This document shows positions 9,112 to 17,607 of a stretch of 64,000 nt of DNA, piece after piece. The stretch spans positions 372,001-436,000 of the forward strand of contig JADJYJ010000001.1 in assembly GCA_016719785.1 (NCBI GenBank), written 5' to 3'. This stretch comes from Candidatus Amarolinea dominans. GTDB lineage: Bacteria > Chloroflexota > Anaerolineae > SSC4 > Amarolineaceae. The position numbers and the translations under genes are program-made. Every line of letters starts with the position of its first letter. The stretch's first letter is position 1. The notes below the pieces were generated by a model. It did no database searches, was not told the origin of the DNA, and saw only the letters and a program-made list of their open reading frames with translations.

Positions 9112-9140
9112 AGTGTAACCAAGCATGGCTGATTTGTCAA
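9112..9140 (-). promoter_or_regulatory. Promoter of the cysK leader
   Basis: On the minus strand there is a perfect -35 TTGACA (9135-9140), a 17-nt spacer and a -10 TACACT (9112-9117). The A of the leader ATG at 9104 follows after seven bases, the usual position of +1. Confidence 0.75.
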
Positions 9141-9262
9141 ATCGTCTTGACGGCTGACGGCCGTTCGATACAGAGGGCGATTTTCTCTGGTATGCCTGTT
9201 CGTGTTACAATGAGATAAGAGTCGAGATGATCGTTCAGATAGGGTAGGAGATTAGGCATCCG

Positions 9263-9643
9263 ATGTCAGCGGTATCCCAAACCATCCAAACCGAGACTGC
9301 AGCCCCACCCATGACGGCGAGACACGCCAACGGCAACAGCAGACCAGGCGCCCGGTCCGTAGCGCAGATTCGCGCTCTCTTGCAGGCGCATCGGGTGAGA
9401 TTGGCGCAACATTACCACGTGTCATCCATCGGGATATTTGGCTCATATGCATTCGGGCAAGCGAACACCCAAAGCGACCTGGACATTCTGGTCGAGTTCT
9501 CGCAAACGCCGAATCTTTTTCAGATGATGGACCTGGAAGATGATTTGTCCAATTTATTGGGTATCCCAATAGACCTTGTGACTCGCAGATCACTCAGGGG
9601 CGAGATCGGGAGACGAATCCTGGCGGAGGTTGTTCCGGTATGA
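9263..9643 (+). CDS. MNT-type minimal nucleotidyltransferase
   Basis: Small protein of the MntA/MNT family, usually the antitoxin of HEPN/MNT pairs that modifies its HEPN RNase partner. The 126 residues contain the motif GSYAFGQANTQSDLDILVEF, with the Gly-Ser at 60-61 and the two metal-binding Asp at 72 and 74. The first 30 residues are poorly conserved, so a later start is possible; GTAGGAG lies upstream of the ATG. The expected HEPN gene would follow directly, but the sequence there runs into poly-G (9653-9795), so the partner may have been lost in the assembly or never existed. Confidence 0.8.
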   Translation: MSAVSQTIQTETAAPPMTARHANGNSRPGARSVAQIRALLQAHRVRLAQHYHVSSIGIFGSYAFGQANTQSDLDILVEFSQTPNLFQMMDLEDDLSNLLGIPIDLVTRRSLRGEIGRRILAEVVPV

Positions 9644-9652
9644 CTGCTCACG

Positions 9653-9795
<143 letters not shown>

Positions 9796-9846
9796 CTCCG
9801 CGGGGGCGAGGGGAGTTTCCGCCGGATGAATGTAGGAGATTGATGT

Positions 9847-12444
9847 ATGATTCAGCCGATTACAGAGCTGACCGCCGCGCAGTTGCGCCGTCGAATGCAA
9901 TTGACCAGCCTGCCCTTCACCACCACGGCGGACGCGCCTGAGCTCAACGAGATCATCGGCCAGGAACGCGCCACCCGCGCGATCGAGTTCGGCATCGAAA
10001 TCCCTTACCAGGGCTACAACATCTTTGCCATGGGGCCGGTGGGCGCGGGCAAGACCACGATCATCACCGGATTTTTGCAGCGCAAAGCCCAAACACGGCC
10101 TGTACCCCACGATTGGGGCTACGTTCACAACTTCAACGACCCAGACCGTCCTCACGCCCTGCGTTTGCCCCCGCGCGGCGGCGCCGGTGTGCGCGCTGAG
10201 GTTGACCAGCTTCTCAACCAAGTGGCCGAAACGCTGAGCAAGGCCTTCACCAGCGAACAGTACGCGGAACACCGCGGCGCCCTGGTGCATCAGTTGGACC
10301 AACAGCGGGCCGACCGCCTGCGCCAGCTCGATCAGTTCGCGCGCGAGCAAGGCTTCGTGTTAGTACGCCTGCCTATGGGGTTGATGGTTTCACCGCTCAA
10401 AGACGGCCAGGCGATGTCGCAGGAGCAGTTCGAAGCCCTGAGCGAGGAAGAGAAGCAGGTCTTTCACACACGCGAACCGATAATCCAGGATGCCCTGGAG
10501 CGCACGATGCGCCAGGTGCGCGAAATCAACGACGAGGCAGAGGTGCGCCTGACCAACCTGGACCGCGAGATTGCAGCAGTGACCACCAAGCCGCTGTTCG
10601 ACCGCGTCGAGGCCGCCTACGCGGACTGGCCCGATATCACCGAATTCCTGAGCAGCGTCCATACCCACATCAGTGAGCACACCGACGACCTCAGGCGCCC
10701 GGCTGAGGCAGAAGAAGAGTCGGAGGGCGCGCAGGGCGGCGCAGAGGGCGAAAGCGCCCAGCCCTCGCTCTGGTTTCGCCCGGCCGCCGGGTCGCCGTAT
10801 GATCGCTACCGCCTGAATGTCATCGTGGATAACAGCGCGCTCACCAACGCGCCGGTCGTCCTGGAGACCAACCCCACGTATCTCAACCTGATCGGCCGCG
10901 TGGAGATGCGGGCCGAATATGGCGCGCTGGTCACCGATTTTCGCCATATCAAGGCTGGGGCGTTGCATCGGGCCAACGGCGGCTACCTGGTGCTCGATGC
11001 GCGCAGTCTGCTGCGCCAACCGCTGGCCTGGGAGGCGCTCAAGCAGGCGCTGCGCAATCAGTGCATCCGCATCGAAGAGATGGGCCAGCAGATGGGCGTC
11101 CTGGCGACCGCCAGCCTGGCGCCCGAACCGATTCCGTTGGATGTCAAAGTGGTGCTCATCGGCGACCCCTCCACGTATTACCTGCTGTACGAGTACGATG
11201 AGCAGTTCGAGAAACTGTTCAAGGTGCGCGCCGATTTTGCCGTGGAAATGGCGTGGACCGCGGAGAACGAGCAGAAGATCGCCCAATTCATCCGCAGCCG
11301 CTGCGAGGAAGAACATCTGCCGCACTTCGACATCAGCGGGGTGGCAAAGGTGATGGAGTACAGTGGCCGCCTGGTGGAGGATCAGCGCAAGCTCACCACC
11401 CGCTTTGCGCATGTGACCGACATTGTGCGCGAAGCGGCCTTCTGGGCGCAGCGCGCCGGTCACACCCTGGTGACGGCCGCCGATGTGGATAAGGCGATTG
11501 ACGAGCGGGTCTATCGCTCCAACCAGTTCGAAGAACGCCTGCGCGAGATGATCGCCGACGGCAAGATCATGATCGCCACGCAGGGCGCCATTGTCGGGCA
11601 GATCAACGGCCTGGCCGTGCTGCAGTTGGGCGATTACAGTTTTGGGCGGCCCAGCCGCATCACCGCACGCACCTATGAGGGGCGGTCGGGCATTGTGAGC
11701 ATCGAACGTGAGGCGCGGCTCAGCGGCCGCATTCACGACAAGGGCACGCTCATCATCACAGGGCTGTTGGGCGGCCGCTATGCGCAGGACAAACCGCTGA
11801 GCCTCAACGCCAGCATCACCTTCGAGCAGGCCTATGACAGCATTGATGGCGACAGCGCCTCCGCGGCCGAGTTGATTGCGCTGCTCTCCAGCCTGGCCGA
11901 CGCGCCGATCAAACAGTCCCTGGCTGTCACCGGCTCGATCAACCAGCACGGCGAAATCCAGGCCATCGGCGGGGTCAGTGACAAGATCGAGGGCTTTTTC
12001 GAAGCCTGCAAGGCGATGCCTCCCGGTCTCAGCGGCGAGCAGGGCGTGGTCATCCCCGCCAGCAACGTATCGAACCTGATGCTCAAAGAAGATGTGGTGA
12101 CCGCGGTGGCCGCCGGGCAATTCCACATCTACCCGGTGCGCACCCTGGATGAGGCGATCGAGCTGCTGACTGACGTACCCGCCGGTGAGCGCGGGGCCGA
12201 GGGCGCCTACCCGCCAGACACCATCAATGGCCGTGTGGACCGTCGCCTGCGCCAGTTGGCCGAGCAGTTGCAGCGCTTTGGACGCCCGCCGGCCAAAGAG
12301 GGCCATTCGAAATCGGCGCGCGAGCCGGAAAAACAACCTCCGCACGAGCCTGAGCTGCCAACGGATGAACCGGAACCGCCGCGGCCGCAAACGACCGCGC
12401 GGCGGCGCCACCAACCGCGACCGCCCTGGGCGATGACCCCATGA
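9847..12444 (+). CDS. LonB-like ATP-dependent protease
   Basis: AAA+ protease of the Lon-related type with ATPase and Ser-Lys protease in one chain (865 aa). The Walker A GPVGAGKT is at residues 63-70. A long helical insert of about 200 residues follows, then a second ATPase half with HIKAGALHRANGGYLVLDA. The protease domain contains DGDSASAAEL with the catalytic Ser near 670 and SDKIEGF with the Lys near 713, the same 43-residue spacing as in E. coli Lon. The C-terminus is a charged, Pro-rich tail that may be dispensable. No transmembrane segment is seen. Its stop overlaps the nagA start by 4 bp. Confidence 0.9.
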   Translation: MIQPITELTAAQLRRRMQLTSLPFTTTADAPELNEIIGQERATRAIEFGIEIPYQGYNIFAMGPVGAGKTTIITGFLQRKAQTRPVPHDWGYVHNFNDPDRPHALRLPPRGGAGVRAEVDQLLNQVAETLSKAFTSEQYAEHRGALVHQLDQQRADRLRQLDQFAREQGFVLVRLPMGLMVSPLKDGQAMSQEQFEALSEEEKQVFHTREPIIQDALERTMRQVREINDEAEVRLTNLDREIAAVTTKPLFDRVEAAYADWPDITEFLSSVHTHISEHTDDLRRPAEAEEESEGAQGGAEGESAQPSLWFRPAAGSPYDRYRLNVIVDNSALTNAPVVLETNPTYLNLIGRVEMRAEYGALVTDFRHIKAGALHRANGGYLVLDARSLLRQPLAWEALKQALRNQCIRIEEMGQQMGVLATASLAPEPIPLDVKVVLIGDPSTYYLLYEYDEQFEKLFKVRADFAVEMAWTAENEQKIAQFIRSRCEEEHLPHFDISGVAKVMEYSGRLVEDQRKLTTRFAHVTDIVREAAFWAQRAGHTLVTAADVDKAIDERVYRSNQFEERLREMIADGKIMIATQGAIVGQINGLAVLQLGDYSFGRPSRITARTYEGRSGIVSIEREARLSGRIHDKGTLIITGLLGGRYAQDKPLSLNASITFEQAYDSIDGDSASAAELIALLSSLADAPIKQSLAVTGSINQHGEIQAIGGVSDKIEGFFEACKAMPPGLSGEQGVVIPASNVSNLMLKEDVVTAVAAGQFHIYPVRTLDEAIELLTDVPAGERGAEGAYPPDTINGRVDRRLRQLAEQLQRFGRPPAKEGHSKSAREPEKQPPHEPELPTDEPEPPRPQTTARRRHQPRPPWAMTP

Positions 12445-13673
12445 ATCGCGCGGATGACGAACCCCGCCATCAGGCGCGATTTCAATCGCTACTCGTCATC
12501 GAACACGCGACGGTCATGACCCCGTGGCTGCGGCTCGACGACCACAGCGTCTGGCTGCAAGGCGGTCGCATCACCGCGCTGGCGCCAACCGCTGAACTGC
12601 CGCCGCCGGCCAACGCCACATGCATTGCGGCCGAGGGCCTGATAGCAACCCCCGGCTGGCTGGACCTGCAGTGCAACGGCGGCTGCGGCCATGACTTTAC
12701 GCACGACCCCTCTTCCCTGTGGACGGTGGCCGCCCGGCTGCCGACCCATGGTGTGACCGCCTTCCTGCCCACCATCATCACCGCGGCTCCGGAGGTCGTG
12801 ACCCACGCGCTGGCGATCTGGCGCTCTGGGCCGCCGTCCGGTTGGCGCGGGGCGCGGCCACTCGGACTTCACCTGGAAGGGCCATTCCTGAATCCGGGCA
12901 AGAAAGGCGCCCATGATCCCGCGTTCATGCGCCAGCCCAGCCTGGACGCCATCGCCGGTTGGACACCGGCCAACGGGGTGCGCCTGGTGACGCTGGCGCC
13001 CGAACTGCCGGGCGCACTGGCGGTCACCGCGGCGCTGCGCGACCGCGGGATCGTCGTCAGCGCCGGCCATTCGCTGGCCAGCTTCGACGAGGCGCAGGCT
13101 GGCTTCCAGGCCGGCGTCAACATGGGCACCCATCTCTTCAACGCCATGCCCACCCTGCAATCGCGCGCGCCTGGCCTGGCCGGCGCCCTGTTGACCACCG
13201 CGGGTGTTGTGACCGGCCTGATCGCTGATGGCATCCATGTGCATCCGGCCCTGGTGCGCCTGGCCTGGCAGTGCAAAGGCAGCCAGGATCTGGCCCTGGT
13301 CACCGATGCCATGGCGGCCCTGGGTATGCCGGACGGCGTCTATCACCTGGGCGGTTACGAGGTCACGGTCGCGCAGCAGACGGCGCGCCTGGCCGATGGC
13401 ACCCTGGCCGGCAGCGTCCTCGCCCTGGATGTGGCCCTGCGCAACCTGGCGGCCTTCAGCGGTTGTTCGCTGCACGAGGCGCTGCCCACCATCACCAGCA
13501 CGCCGGCCCGGCTGCTTGGCCTGGACAGGCCGGAGGCGAGCGCCGCGGCCGGTCTGCCCGGCACCCTGGGGAGCATTCGAGCGGGCGCCGCGGCCGACCT
13601 GACCCTGGTCACGCCACAGGGCGAGGTAGTCATGACCATCGTCGGCGGTGAAATTTTCAAGGCCGCCGAATGA
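12441..13673 (+). CDS. nagA: N-acetylglucosamine-6-phosphate deacetylase
   Basis: Removes acetate from GlcNAc-6-phosphate in amino-sugar breakdown and cell-wall recycling. Amidohydrolase fold: PGWLDLQCNGGCGHDF, the metal-binding HLEGPFLNPGKKGAHDP, AGHSLASFDEA, GTHLFNAMP, IADGIHVHP and LVTDAMAALGMPDG are all present. The ATG overlaps the lon stop (ATGA). The first 18 residues partly derive from a palindromic repeat (12467-12490), and conserved sequence begins only at LLVIEHATVMTP, so the repeat appears to have been added at the 5' end. The TGA stop lies within another repeat. Together with the next gene (SIS domain) it suggests GlcNAc-6-P to glucosamine-6-P to fructose-6-P conversion. Confidence 0.95.
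   Translation: MNRADDEPRHQARFQSLLVIEHATVMTPWLRLDDHSVWLQGGRITALAPTAELPPPANATCIAAEGLIATPGWLDLQCNGGCGHDFTHDPSSLWTVAARLPTHGVTAFLPTIITAAPEVVTHALAIWRSGPPSGWRGARPLGLHLEGPFLNPGKKGAHDPAFMRQPSLDAIAGWTPANGVRLVTLAPELPGALAVTAALRDRGIVVSAGHSLASFDEAQAGFQAGVNMGTHLFNAMPTLQSRAPGLAGALLTTAGVVTGLIADGIHVHPALVRLAWQCKGSQDLALVTDAMAALGMPDGVYHLGGYEVTVAQQTARLADGTLAGSVLALDVALRNLAAFSGCSLHEALPTITSTPARLLGLDRPEASAAAGLPGTLGSIRAGAAADLTLVTPQGEVVMTIVGGEIFKAAE
12467..12490. repeat. GCGATT-TC-AATCGC palindrome, copy 1 (inside nagA 5' end)
   Basis: A 14-bp palindrome embedded in a 22-bp block that recurs identically at 15553-15574 and, shorter, at 13792-13810. Here it is translated as part of the NagA N-terminus. Confidence 0.75.
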
Positions 13674-13747
13674 ATTCGGGGCGAAGGGAGCCGCCGAATG
13701 AATTCGGGGCGAAGGGGCGTTCCGCCGCAAGGTCGGCCTGCGCCGAC
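13662..13747. repeat. Left copies of inverted repeat flanking the SIS gene
   Basis: Two head-to-tail copies, the first truncated, of a unit that starts with the palindrome CCGAATGAATTCGG. The reverse complement of the unit occurs twice at 14898-15028. The first copy supplies the stop codon of nagA. Confidence 0.8.
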
Positions 13748-13791
13748 CAGCATCGCGTCCACGCAGGTGGACGCCCGGCGGCACGCCCTTT

Positions 13792-13810
13792 AGGCGCGAT
13801 TTCAATCGCT
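13792..13810. repeat. GCGATT-TC-AATCGC palindrome, copy 2
   Basis: Same palindrome and left flank as at 12471-12490, located 26 bp before the SIS-domain gene. Confidence 0.75.
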
Positions 13811-13835
13811 CTGGCACTCTGGCACGGAGGCACGT

Positions 13836-14873
13836 ATGAGCCTGCACAGTGAGATTTGCGAGCAGCCGCAGCGCCTGGCGGACCTGTTGGTCGGGCAGCG
13901 CGGCCAGGTCGAACGGATCGCGGCCGCCATTCGCGACAGGGATGTGCGCTTTGCCTTTCTGGCCGCCCGCGGCACGTCAGACAACGCCGGGCGCTATGCG
14001 ATGTATCTGTGGGGCGCACGCAACGGGCTGCCGCTGGCCCTGGCCGCGCCCTCGCTGTTCACCTTTTACCAACAGCCGCCGCGTCTGCGTGATGCCCTGG
14101 TCGTTGGCGTGTCGCAGTCGGGCCAATCGCCCGACATCGTGCAGGTGCTGGCGGAGGGGCGGCGGCAGGGCTGCCTGACGCTGGCAATCACCAACGCGCC
14201 GGCGTCGCCGCTGGCGCAGACGGCCGATTTTGTGCTCGACATCCAGGCCGGGCCAGAGCACGCGGTGGCCGCGACCAAGACCTACACCGCCGAGCTGATG
14301 AGCATCGCTATGCTGTCGGCCGCGCTGAGCGATGATGCGGCCGCCTGGCAGGAGCTGAGGGCGGTTCCGAGCTGGATAGAAACGGTTTTGCAGCAGGATG
14401 AGACGCTGCGTGATCTGGCGCGGCGCTATCGTTTCTTGCAGCAGTGCGTGGTGATCGGCCGCGGCTATAACTACGCCACCGCGTTCGAATGGTCATTGAA
14501 GCTCAAGGAGTTGACCTACGTGCAGGCGGAGCCTTATTCGGCGGCCGATTTTCAGCACGGGCCGATGGCGATGATCGAGCCGGGCTTTCCGGTGCTGGCG
14601 GTGGCGCCCAGCGGTCGCATGGCCGCGTCGCTGCTGGAATTCATCACCTACCTGCGCCGCCAGCAGCAGGCCGATTTGATGGTGCTGTCGGATCAAGCGT
14701 CCAGCCTGGCCCTGGCGCAGGCGCCGGTCAGCCTGCCGGCGGGCATCCCCGAATGGCTCAGCCCCTTGGTCAGCATCGTGCCGGCGCAGCTCTTTTGCTA
14801 TCACCTGACGCGCGGCAAGGGATTCGATACCGAACAGCCGCGCAGCATCCATAAAATCACGGAAACGCGCTAA
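13836..14873 (+). CDS. SIS-domain sugar isomerase, probable NagB-II type glucosamine-6-phosphate deaminase
   Basis: Two tandem SIS (sugar isomerase) domains of the GlmS C-terminal type, without the glutaminase domain (345 aa). Seen: ARGTSDNAGRYAMYLWG, VVGVSQSGQSPDIV, AATKTYTAELM in the first domain, and IGRGYNYATAFEWSLKLKELTYVQAEPYSAADFQHGP in the second, which carries the catalytic glutamate/histidine region of GlmS. Known NagB-II proteins of this architecture deaminate glucosamine-6-phosphate. The nagA neighbour supports that role; AgaS-like activity is the alternative. The gene stands alone between inverted 60-70 bp repeats, as if it were a separate cassette. Confidence 0.85.
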   Translation: MSLHSEICEQPQRLADLLVGQRGQVERIAAAIRDRDVRFAFLAARGTSDNAGRYAMYLWGARNGLPLALAAPSLFTFYQQPPRLRDALVVGVSQSGQSPDIVQVLAEGRRQGCLTLAITNAPASPLAQTADFVLDIQAGPEHAVAATKTYTAELMSIAMLSAALSDDAAAWQELRAVPSWIETVLQQDETLRDLARRYRFLQQCVVIGRGYNYATAFEWSLKLKELTYVQAEPYSAADFQHGPMAMIEPGFPVLAVAPSGRMAASLLEFITYLRRQQQADLMVLSDQASSLALAQAPVSLPAGIPEWLSPLVSIVPAQLFCYHLTRGKGFDTEQPRSIHKITETR

Positions 14874-14897
14874 GAAACCACCGCCCGGGGGAGCGGC

Positions 14898-15028
14898 GGC
14901 CGGTCGGCGTCAGGCCGACCTTGCGGCGGGACGCCCCTTCGCCCCGAATTCATTCGGCGGCGCCGGCCGGTCGGCGTCAGGCCGACCTTGCGGCGGGACG
15001 CCCCTTCGCCCCGAATTCATTCGGCGGC
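14898..15028. repeat. Right copies (two, direct, period 67 bp) of the inverted repeat
   Basis: Two nearly identical units each running from CGGTCGGCGT through GACGCCCCTTCGCCCCG to the palindrome CCGAATTCATTCGG. They are the reverse complement of the units at 13662-13747, with one mismatch and one deleted base against the longer left copy. Confidence 0.8.
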
Positions 15029-15066
15029 GGCGGTTGCCTGCAGAGTTTCCAGACGAGGAGTTCATC

Positions 15067-15528
15067 ATGCAGCTCGAGCGAATTGCATTGCTGCCACTGC
15101 CGCCATCGCGGCTCTCACCCGCAGAGCAGTTGCGCGTGGCCGGTCATCGGGTGACGCCGCAGCGGGTGCTCTTGTTGCGCCTGCTCGAAGAGGCCAACGA
15201 GCACCTGGATGCCGAGTCGTTGTACCAGCGCGCCAGCGCGGAGGATGCCTCCATCAGCCTGGCCACGGTTTACCGCACGTTGGCGGTGTTCAAGAAACTG
15301 GGGCTGGTAGAACAACGCTATTTTGCGCGTGCTCACAGCAAAGAATACTACGAGCCAACCCGGCGCAGCGAGCACTATCACTTCACCTGCACCAACTGCG
15401 GCCGCGTGATCGAGTTCAGCACCCCGCTGATTGCGGAGGTCAGCCGCGCGGTGGGCGAGCGCCACGGGCTAAGGGTGACGCACGCCTGCGTCTGCTTCGA
15501 AGGGCTGTGCGACGCCTGTCAGGGCTGA
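15067..15528 (+). CDS. Fur-family metal/peroxide-responsive regulator
   Basis: DNA-binding repressor of the Fur/Zur/PerR family (153 aa). An N-terminal winged helix (GHRVTPQRVLLLRLL, SLATVYRTLAVFKKLGLV) is followed by the dimerisation domain with HYHFTCTNCGRVIEF and the C-terminal CVCFEGLCDACQ. Two CxxC pairs (about C108/C111 and C148/C151) form the structural zinc site. The ATG at 15067 has GAGGAG upstream, whereas the longer frame begins in repeat DNA. Which metal it senses cannot be decided; no obvious regulated transporter lies beside it. Confidence 0.9.
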   Translation: MQLERIALLPLPPSRLSPAEQLRVAGHRVTPQRVLLLRLLEEANEHLDAESLYQRASAEDASISLATVYRTLAVFKKLGLVEQRYFARAHSKEYYEPTRRSEHYHFTCTNCGRVIEFSTPLIAEVSRAVGERHGLRVTHACVCFEGLCDACQG

Positions 15529-15551
15529 ACCGGCGCCGGTTGGCGCGGCGC

Positions 15552-15574
15552 GCATCAGGCGCGATTTCAATCGC
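15552..15574. repeat. GCGATT-TC-AATCGC palindrome, copy 3
   Basis: Third copy, just downstream of the Fur-family gene, sharing 22 identical bases with copy 1. Confidence 0.75.
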
Positions 15575-15582
15575 CGGCCGTA

Positions 15583-15668
15583 TCTTCTCAATTTGTAGGG
15601 GCGCACCCTTGCGGTCGCCCACGCGGGCAGGCGCAAGGCCATGCCCCTACCCCGGATTATTGAGAAGA
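15583..15668. repeat. 86-bp MITE-like element with 10-bp terminal inverted repeats
   Basis: TCTTCTCAAT at one end and ATTGAGAAGA at the other enclose a second inverted pair, GTAGGGGC/GCCCCTAC. A 46-bp internal block recurs reverse-complemented at 30356-30401 with two mismatches. It lies between the Fur-family gene and the convergent GNAT gene. No transposase is present. Confidence 0.65.
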
Positions 15669-15684
15669 CACCGCCGGTCCGCCA

Positions 15685-16647
15685 TCAGGGATAAGCCCTG
15701 TGATACATGGCGCGTGTGGCCGTCACCCGGAAACCCACCCCCTCGTACAGACGCACCGCGCCGGTCAGATTGGCCGCATCAACGTGCAGCCCCAGGCCGG
15801 GATGGCCCAACGCCGCGCCGGCCTGCAAGGAGGCGATGAGCAGGCCGCGGCCCAGGCCCTGCTGGCGCCAGGGTCGGCGCACCGAGAGCATACTGATCCA
15901 GCCGTGCTGATTTCCCCGCCGCGCCGCGGCGTCTGGCCCCATGTCGTTGATGGCGACGCCTGCCACCTCATCTCCGTCCCACACCACGAAACTGGCATCC
16001 GCATTGGCCCGGCCCTGCGCCTGCCGGTGCATGAACTCCGCGAATGGCATCTCAGCATGGTTCCAATGATCGGCAAAGGCTTCGTTGAGCGCCCGCCAGA
16101 TCGCCTCATCGGCCCGTCGTTCGCTCCAGGTGCGCAGGGTCAAATGGGCCGGCAGCTCCAGCGCCGGCAGTGGTTCGGCCAGCGACCGCCGCATCTCGAA
16201 GAAGTAGCGCAGCGGCGTCATGTCAAACCCGCTGAACAGCGCCTCGACGCCCGTTTGCGTGGGGAACGCGCGGCCCGCCATGATCACCGGGCGGTTCAGT
16301 CCGGCTGAAACGGCCTGCACCCGCTGCCAATGCTGCTGCAGCAAGGCGCGGCCAATCCCGCGGCGGCGCCAGGCCGGATGAACCGCGCCGTCGGTCAGGT
16401 AGAAGTAGCCCTCGCTCCCGTCGCGCTGCATGGCAAGGACAAAGGCCACCACGCCCGCCCCTGGCATGACGGCCACGAATTGATCCTCCGGTCGCCGGAC
16501 CGGGTCCGCCAGGTGAAAGCGCAGATCGGCCGCGGTCGTGTGCTCCGGCGTGCTGTCGGCCACCTCGGCCGCCTGCATGGCCCGCAGCGCCTCCTCGAAA
16601 TCAGGCTCGACAAACGGGCGGATGACAAAAGGCATTGTTTGACTCAT
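15685..16647 (-). CDS. Double-GNAT N-acetyltransferase (A)
   Basis: Two GNAT domains in 320 residues. The first has GAVHPAWRRRGIGRALLQQ, the second LSVRRPWRQQGLGRGLLIASL followed by GLGLHVDAANLTGAVRLYEGVGF, both acetyl-CoA pyrophosphate-binding loops (R/Q-x-x-G-x-G/A). Arrangement and length resemble mycothiol-synthase-like tandem GNATs, but the acceptor cannot be inferred. It lies 6 bp after a clear paralogue (16654-17604) and is the last gene of a run starting at the ABC exporter. Confidence 0.85.
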   Translation of the reverse strand: MSQTMPFVIRPFVEPDFEEALRAMQAAEVADSTPEHTTAADLRFHLADPVRRPEDQFVAVMPGAGVVAFVLAMQRDGSEGYFYLTDGAVHPAWRRRGIGRALLQQHWQRVQAVSAGLNRPVIMAGRAFPTQTGVEALFSGFDMTPLRYFFEMRRSLAEPLPALELPAHLTLRTWSERRADEAIWRALNEAFADHWNHAEMPFAEFMHRQAQGRANADASFVVWDGDEVAGVAINDMGPDAAARRGNQHGWISMLSVRRPWRQQGLGRGLLIASLQAGAALGHPGLGLHVDAANLTGAVRLYEGVGFRVTATRAMYHRAYP

Positions 16648-16653
16648 GGTCGG

Positions 16654-17604
16654 TTACACCATCTTCTGATAGAGATCGAACTGTTTGCTAACGGCCATGC
16701 CGGCGCGTTCGTAGAGCCGGGTAGCGCCGGTCGGATTGCTGGCGTCCACGCCCAGCCCCACCCAGGGGCGGCCCCGGCGGTAGAACTCGCCGAATGCCTG
16801 CTGCAAGAGCGCCTGGCCCAATCCCAGGCGGCGCCACGGGCGTCGCACCGAGAGAAGGCGCACCCAGCCCCCATCAAGTTCAGGAAAACAGAGCGCCGCG
16901 CCCGCGATTTCGGCGCCATCCTGGGCCAGAAACCAGAGCGTGGGGTCCAGGTTGCTGCGCTCCAGGTTCCAGGCGGCCCATTCCTCGAAAGGCGAGTAGG
17001 CGTGTTCCCAGTGATCTGCGAACGCATCTTCGACGGCCGCATGTACGGCGCGGGCATCGGCCGCAAGATCGAAGGGGCGCAGGGTGATGTTGGCCGGCCA
17101 GGCGGGCGGGGCCGGCGGCGCGGTCAGACCGATTTCCATGCGCCAGAAGTGGCGCACCACCTCGAAACCGTTCGTTTCCAGCAGGCGCTGCATGAACGGC
17201 TCCTCGTCATGCACGATCCCCTGCCTGAGCTTGATCGCCGCGCCCGGCGGCGCGGCCGCCACATGCCCGGCCACGCGGGCCTGGGCGCGATCGAAGAGGG
17301 CCAGGCCGACCGCCTGCTGTTCCGGCTCGTCCAGGGCCGGATGCACATACATGTCGGAATCGAGACGGCTGTGTGGTTCGCGCAACCAAACCTCGCCATA
17401 GCCCACCAGGCGGCCATCGGCCAGCGTGGCAACCCAGGCATCGGTTGCCGGGTTGAAGCGGGGCTGCTGCCAGTTGGTACGCAGATCGTCTTCGGTGGTA
17501 TCGGGAACACCGAGCACGGCCACATCGAAGGCGATGATGAGATCAAGCACCGCCTGAAAATCGCTTGGCTGCACGGGGCGCAGTTGAAACTCGTGGTTGT
17601 TCAT
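16654..17604 (-). CDS. Double-GNAT N-acetyltransferase (B)
   Basis: 316 residues with a degenerate N-terminal GNAT domain and a conserved C-terminal one (LSVRRPWRRLGLGQALLQQ, VGLGVDASNPTGATRLYERAGM). It is a paralogue of the next gene, matching it in domain layout and in the FADHW(E/N)HA segment between domains. The stop of rsgA lies 4 bp upstream, so translation is probably coupled. The substrate is unknown; known relatives acetylate small amines, antibiotics or cysteinyl thiols. Confidence 0.83.
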   Translation of the reverse strand: MNNHEFQLRPVQPSDFQAVLDLIIAFDVAVLGVPDTTEDDLRTNWQQPRFNPATDAWVATLADGRLVGYGEVWLREPHSRLDSDMYVHPALDEPEQQAVGLALFDRAQARVAGHVAAAPPGAAIKLRQGIVHDEEPFMQRLLETNGFEVVRHFWRMEIGLTAPPAPPAWPANITLRPFDLAADARAVHAAVEDAFADHWEHAYSPFEEWAAWNLERSNLDPTLWFLAQDGAEIAGAALCFPELDGGWVRLLSVRRPWRRLGLGQALLQQAFGEFYRRGRPWVGLGVDASNPTGATRLYERAGMAVSKQFDLYQKMV

Positions 17605-17607
17605 GAT

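Noticed and set aside
8796..9120. T-box or SAM riboswitch upstream of cysK
   Set aside because: I looked for the T-box consensus AGGGTGGNACCGCG and for the conserved SAM-I core and found neither. The Cys-codon leader explains the terminator better.
8952..9218. 88-codon plus-strand frame in the cysK leader
   Set aside because: It has no domain and lies antisense to the promoter, leader peptide and attenuator, which form a coherent unit.
10390..12414. 674-codon frame opposite the LonB-like gene
   Set aside because: The sense frame has Walker and Ser-Lys motifs at correct spacing; the antisense frame has none.
13662..15028. Insertion sequence around the SIS gene
   Set aside because: Inverted repeats are present, but no transposase is encoded and the enclosed gene is a metabolic enzyme, so I call only repeats.
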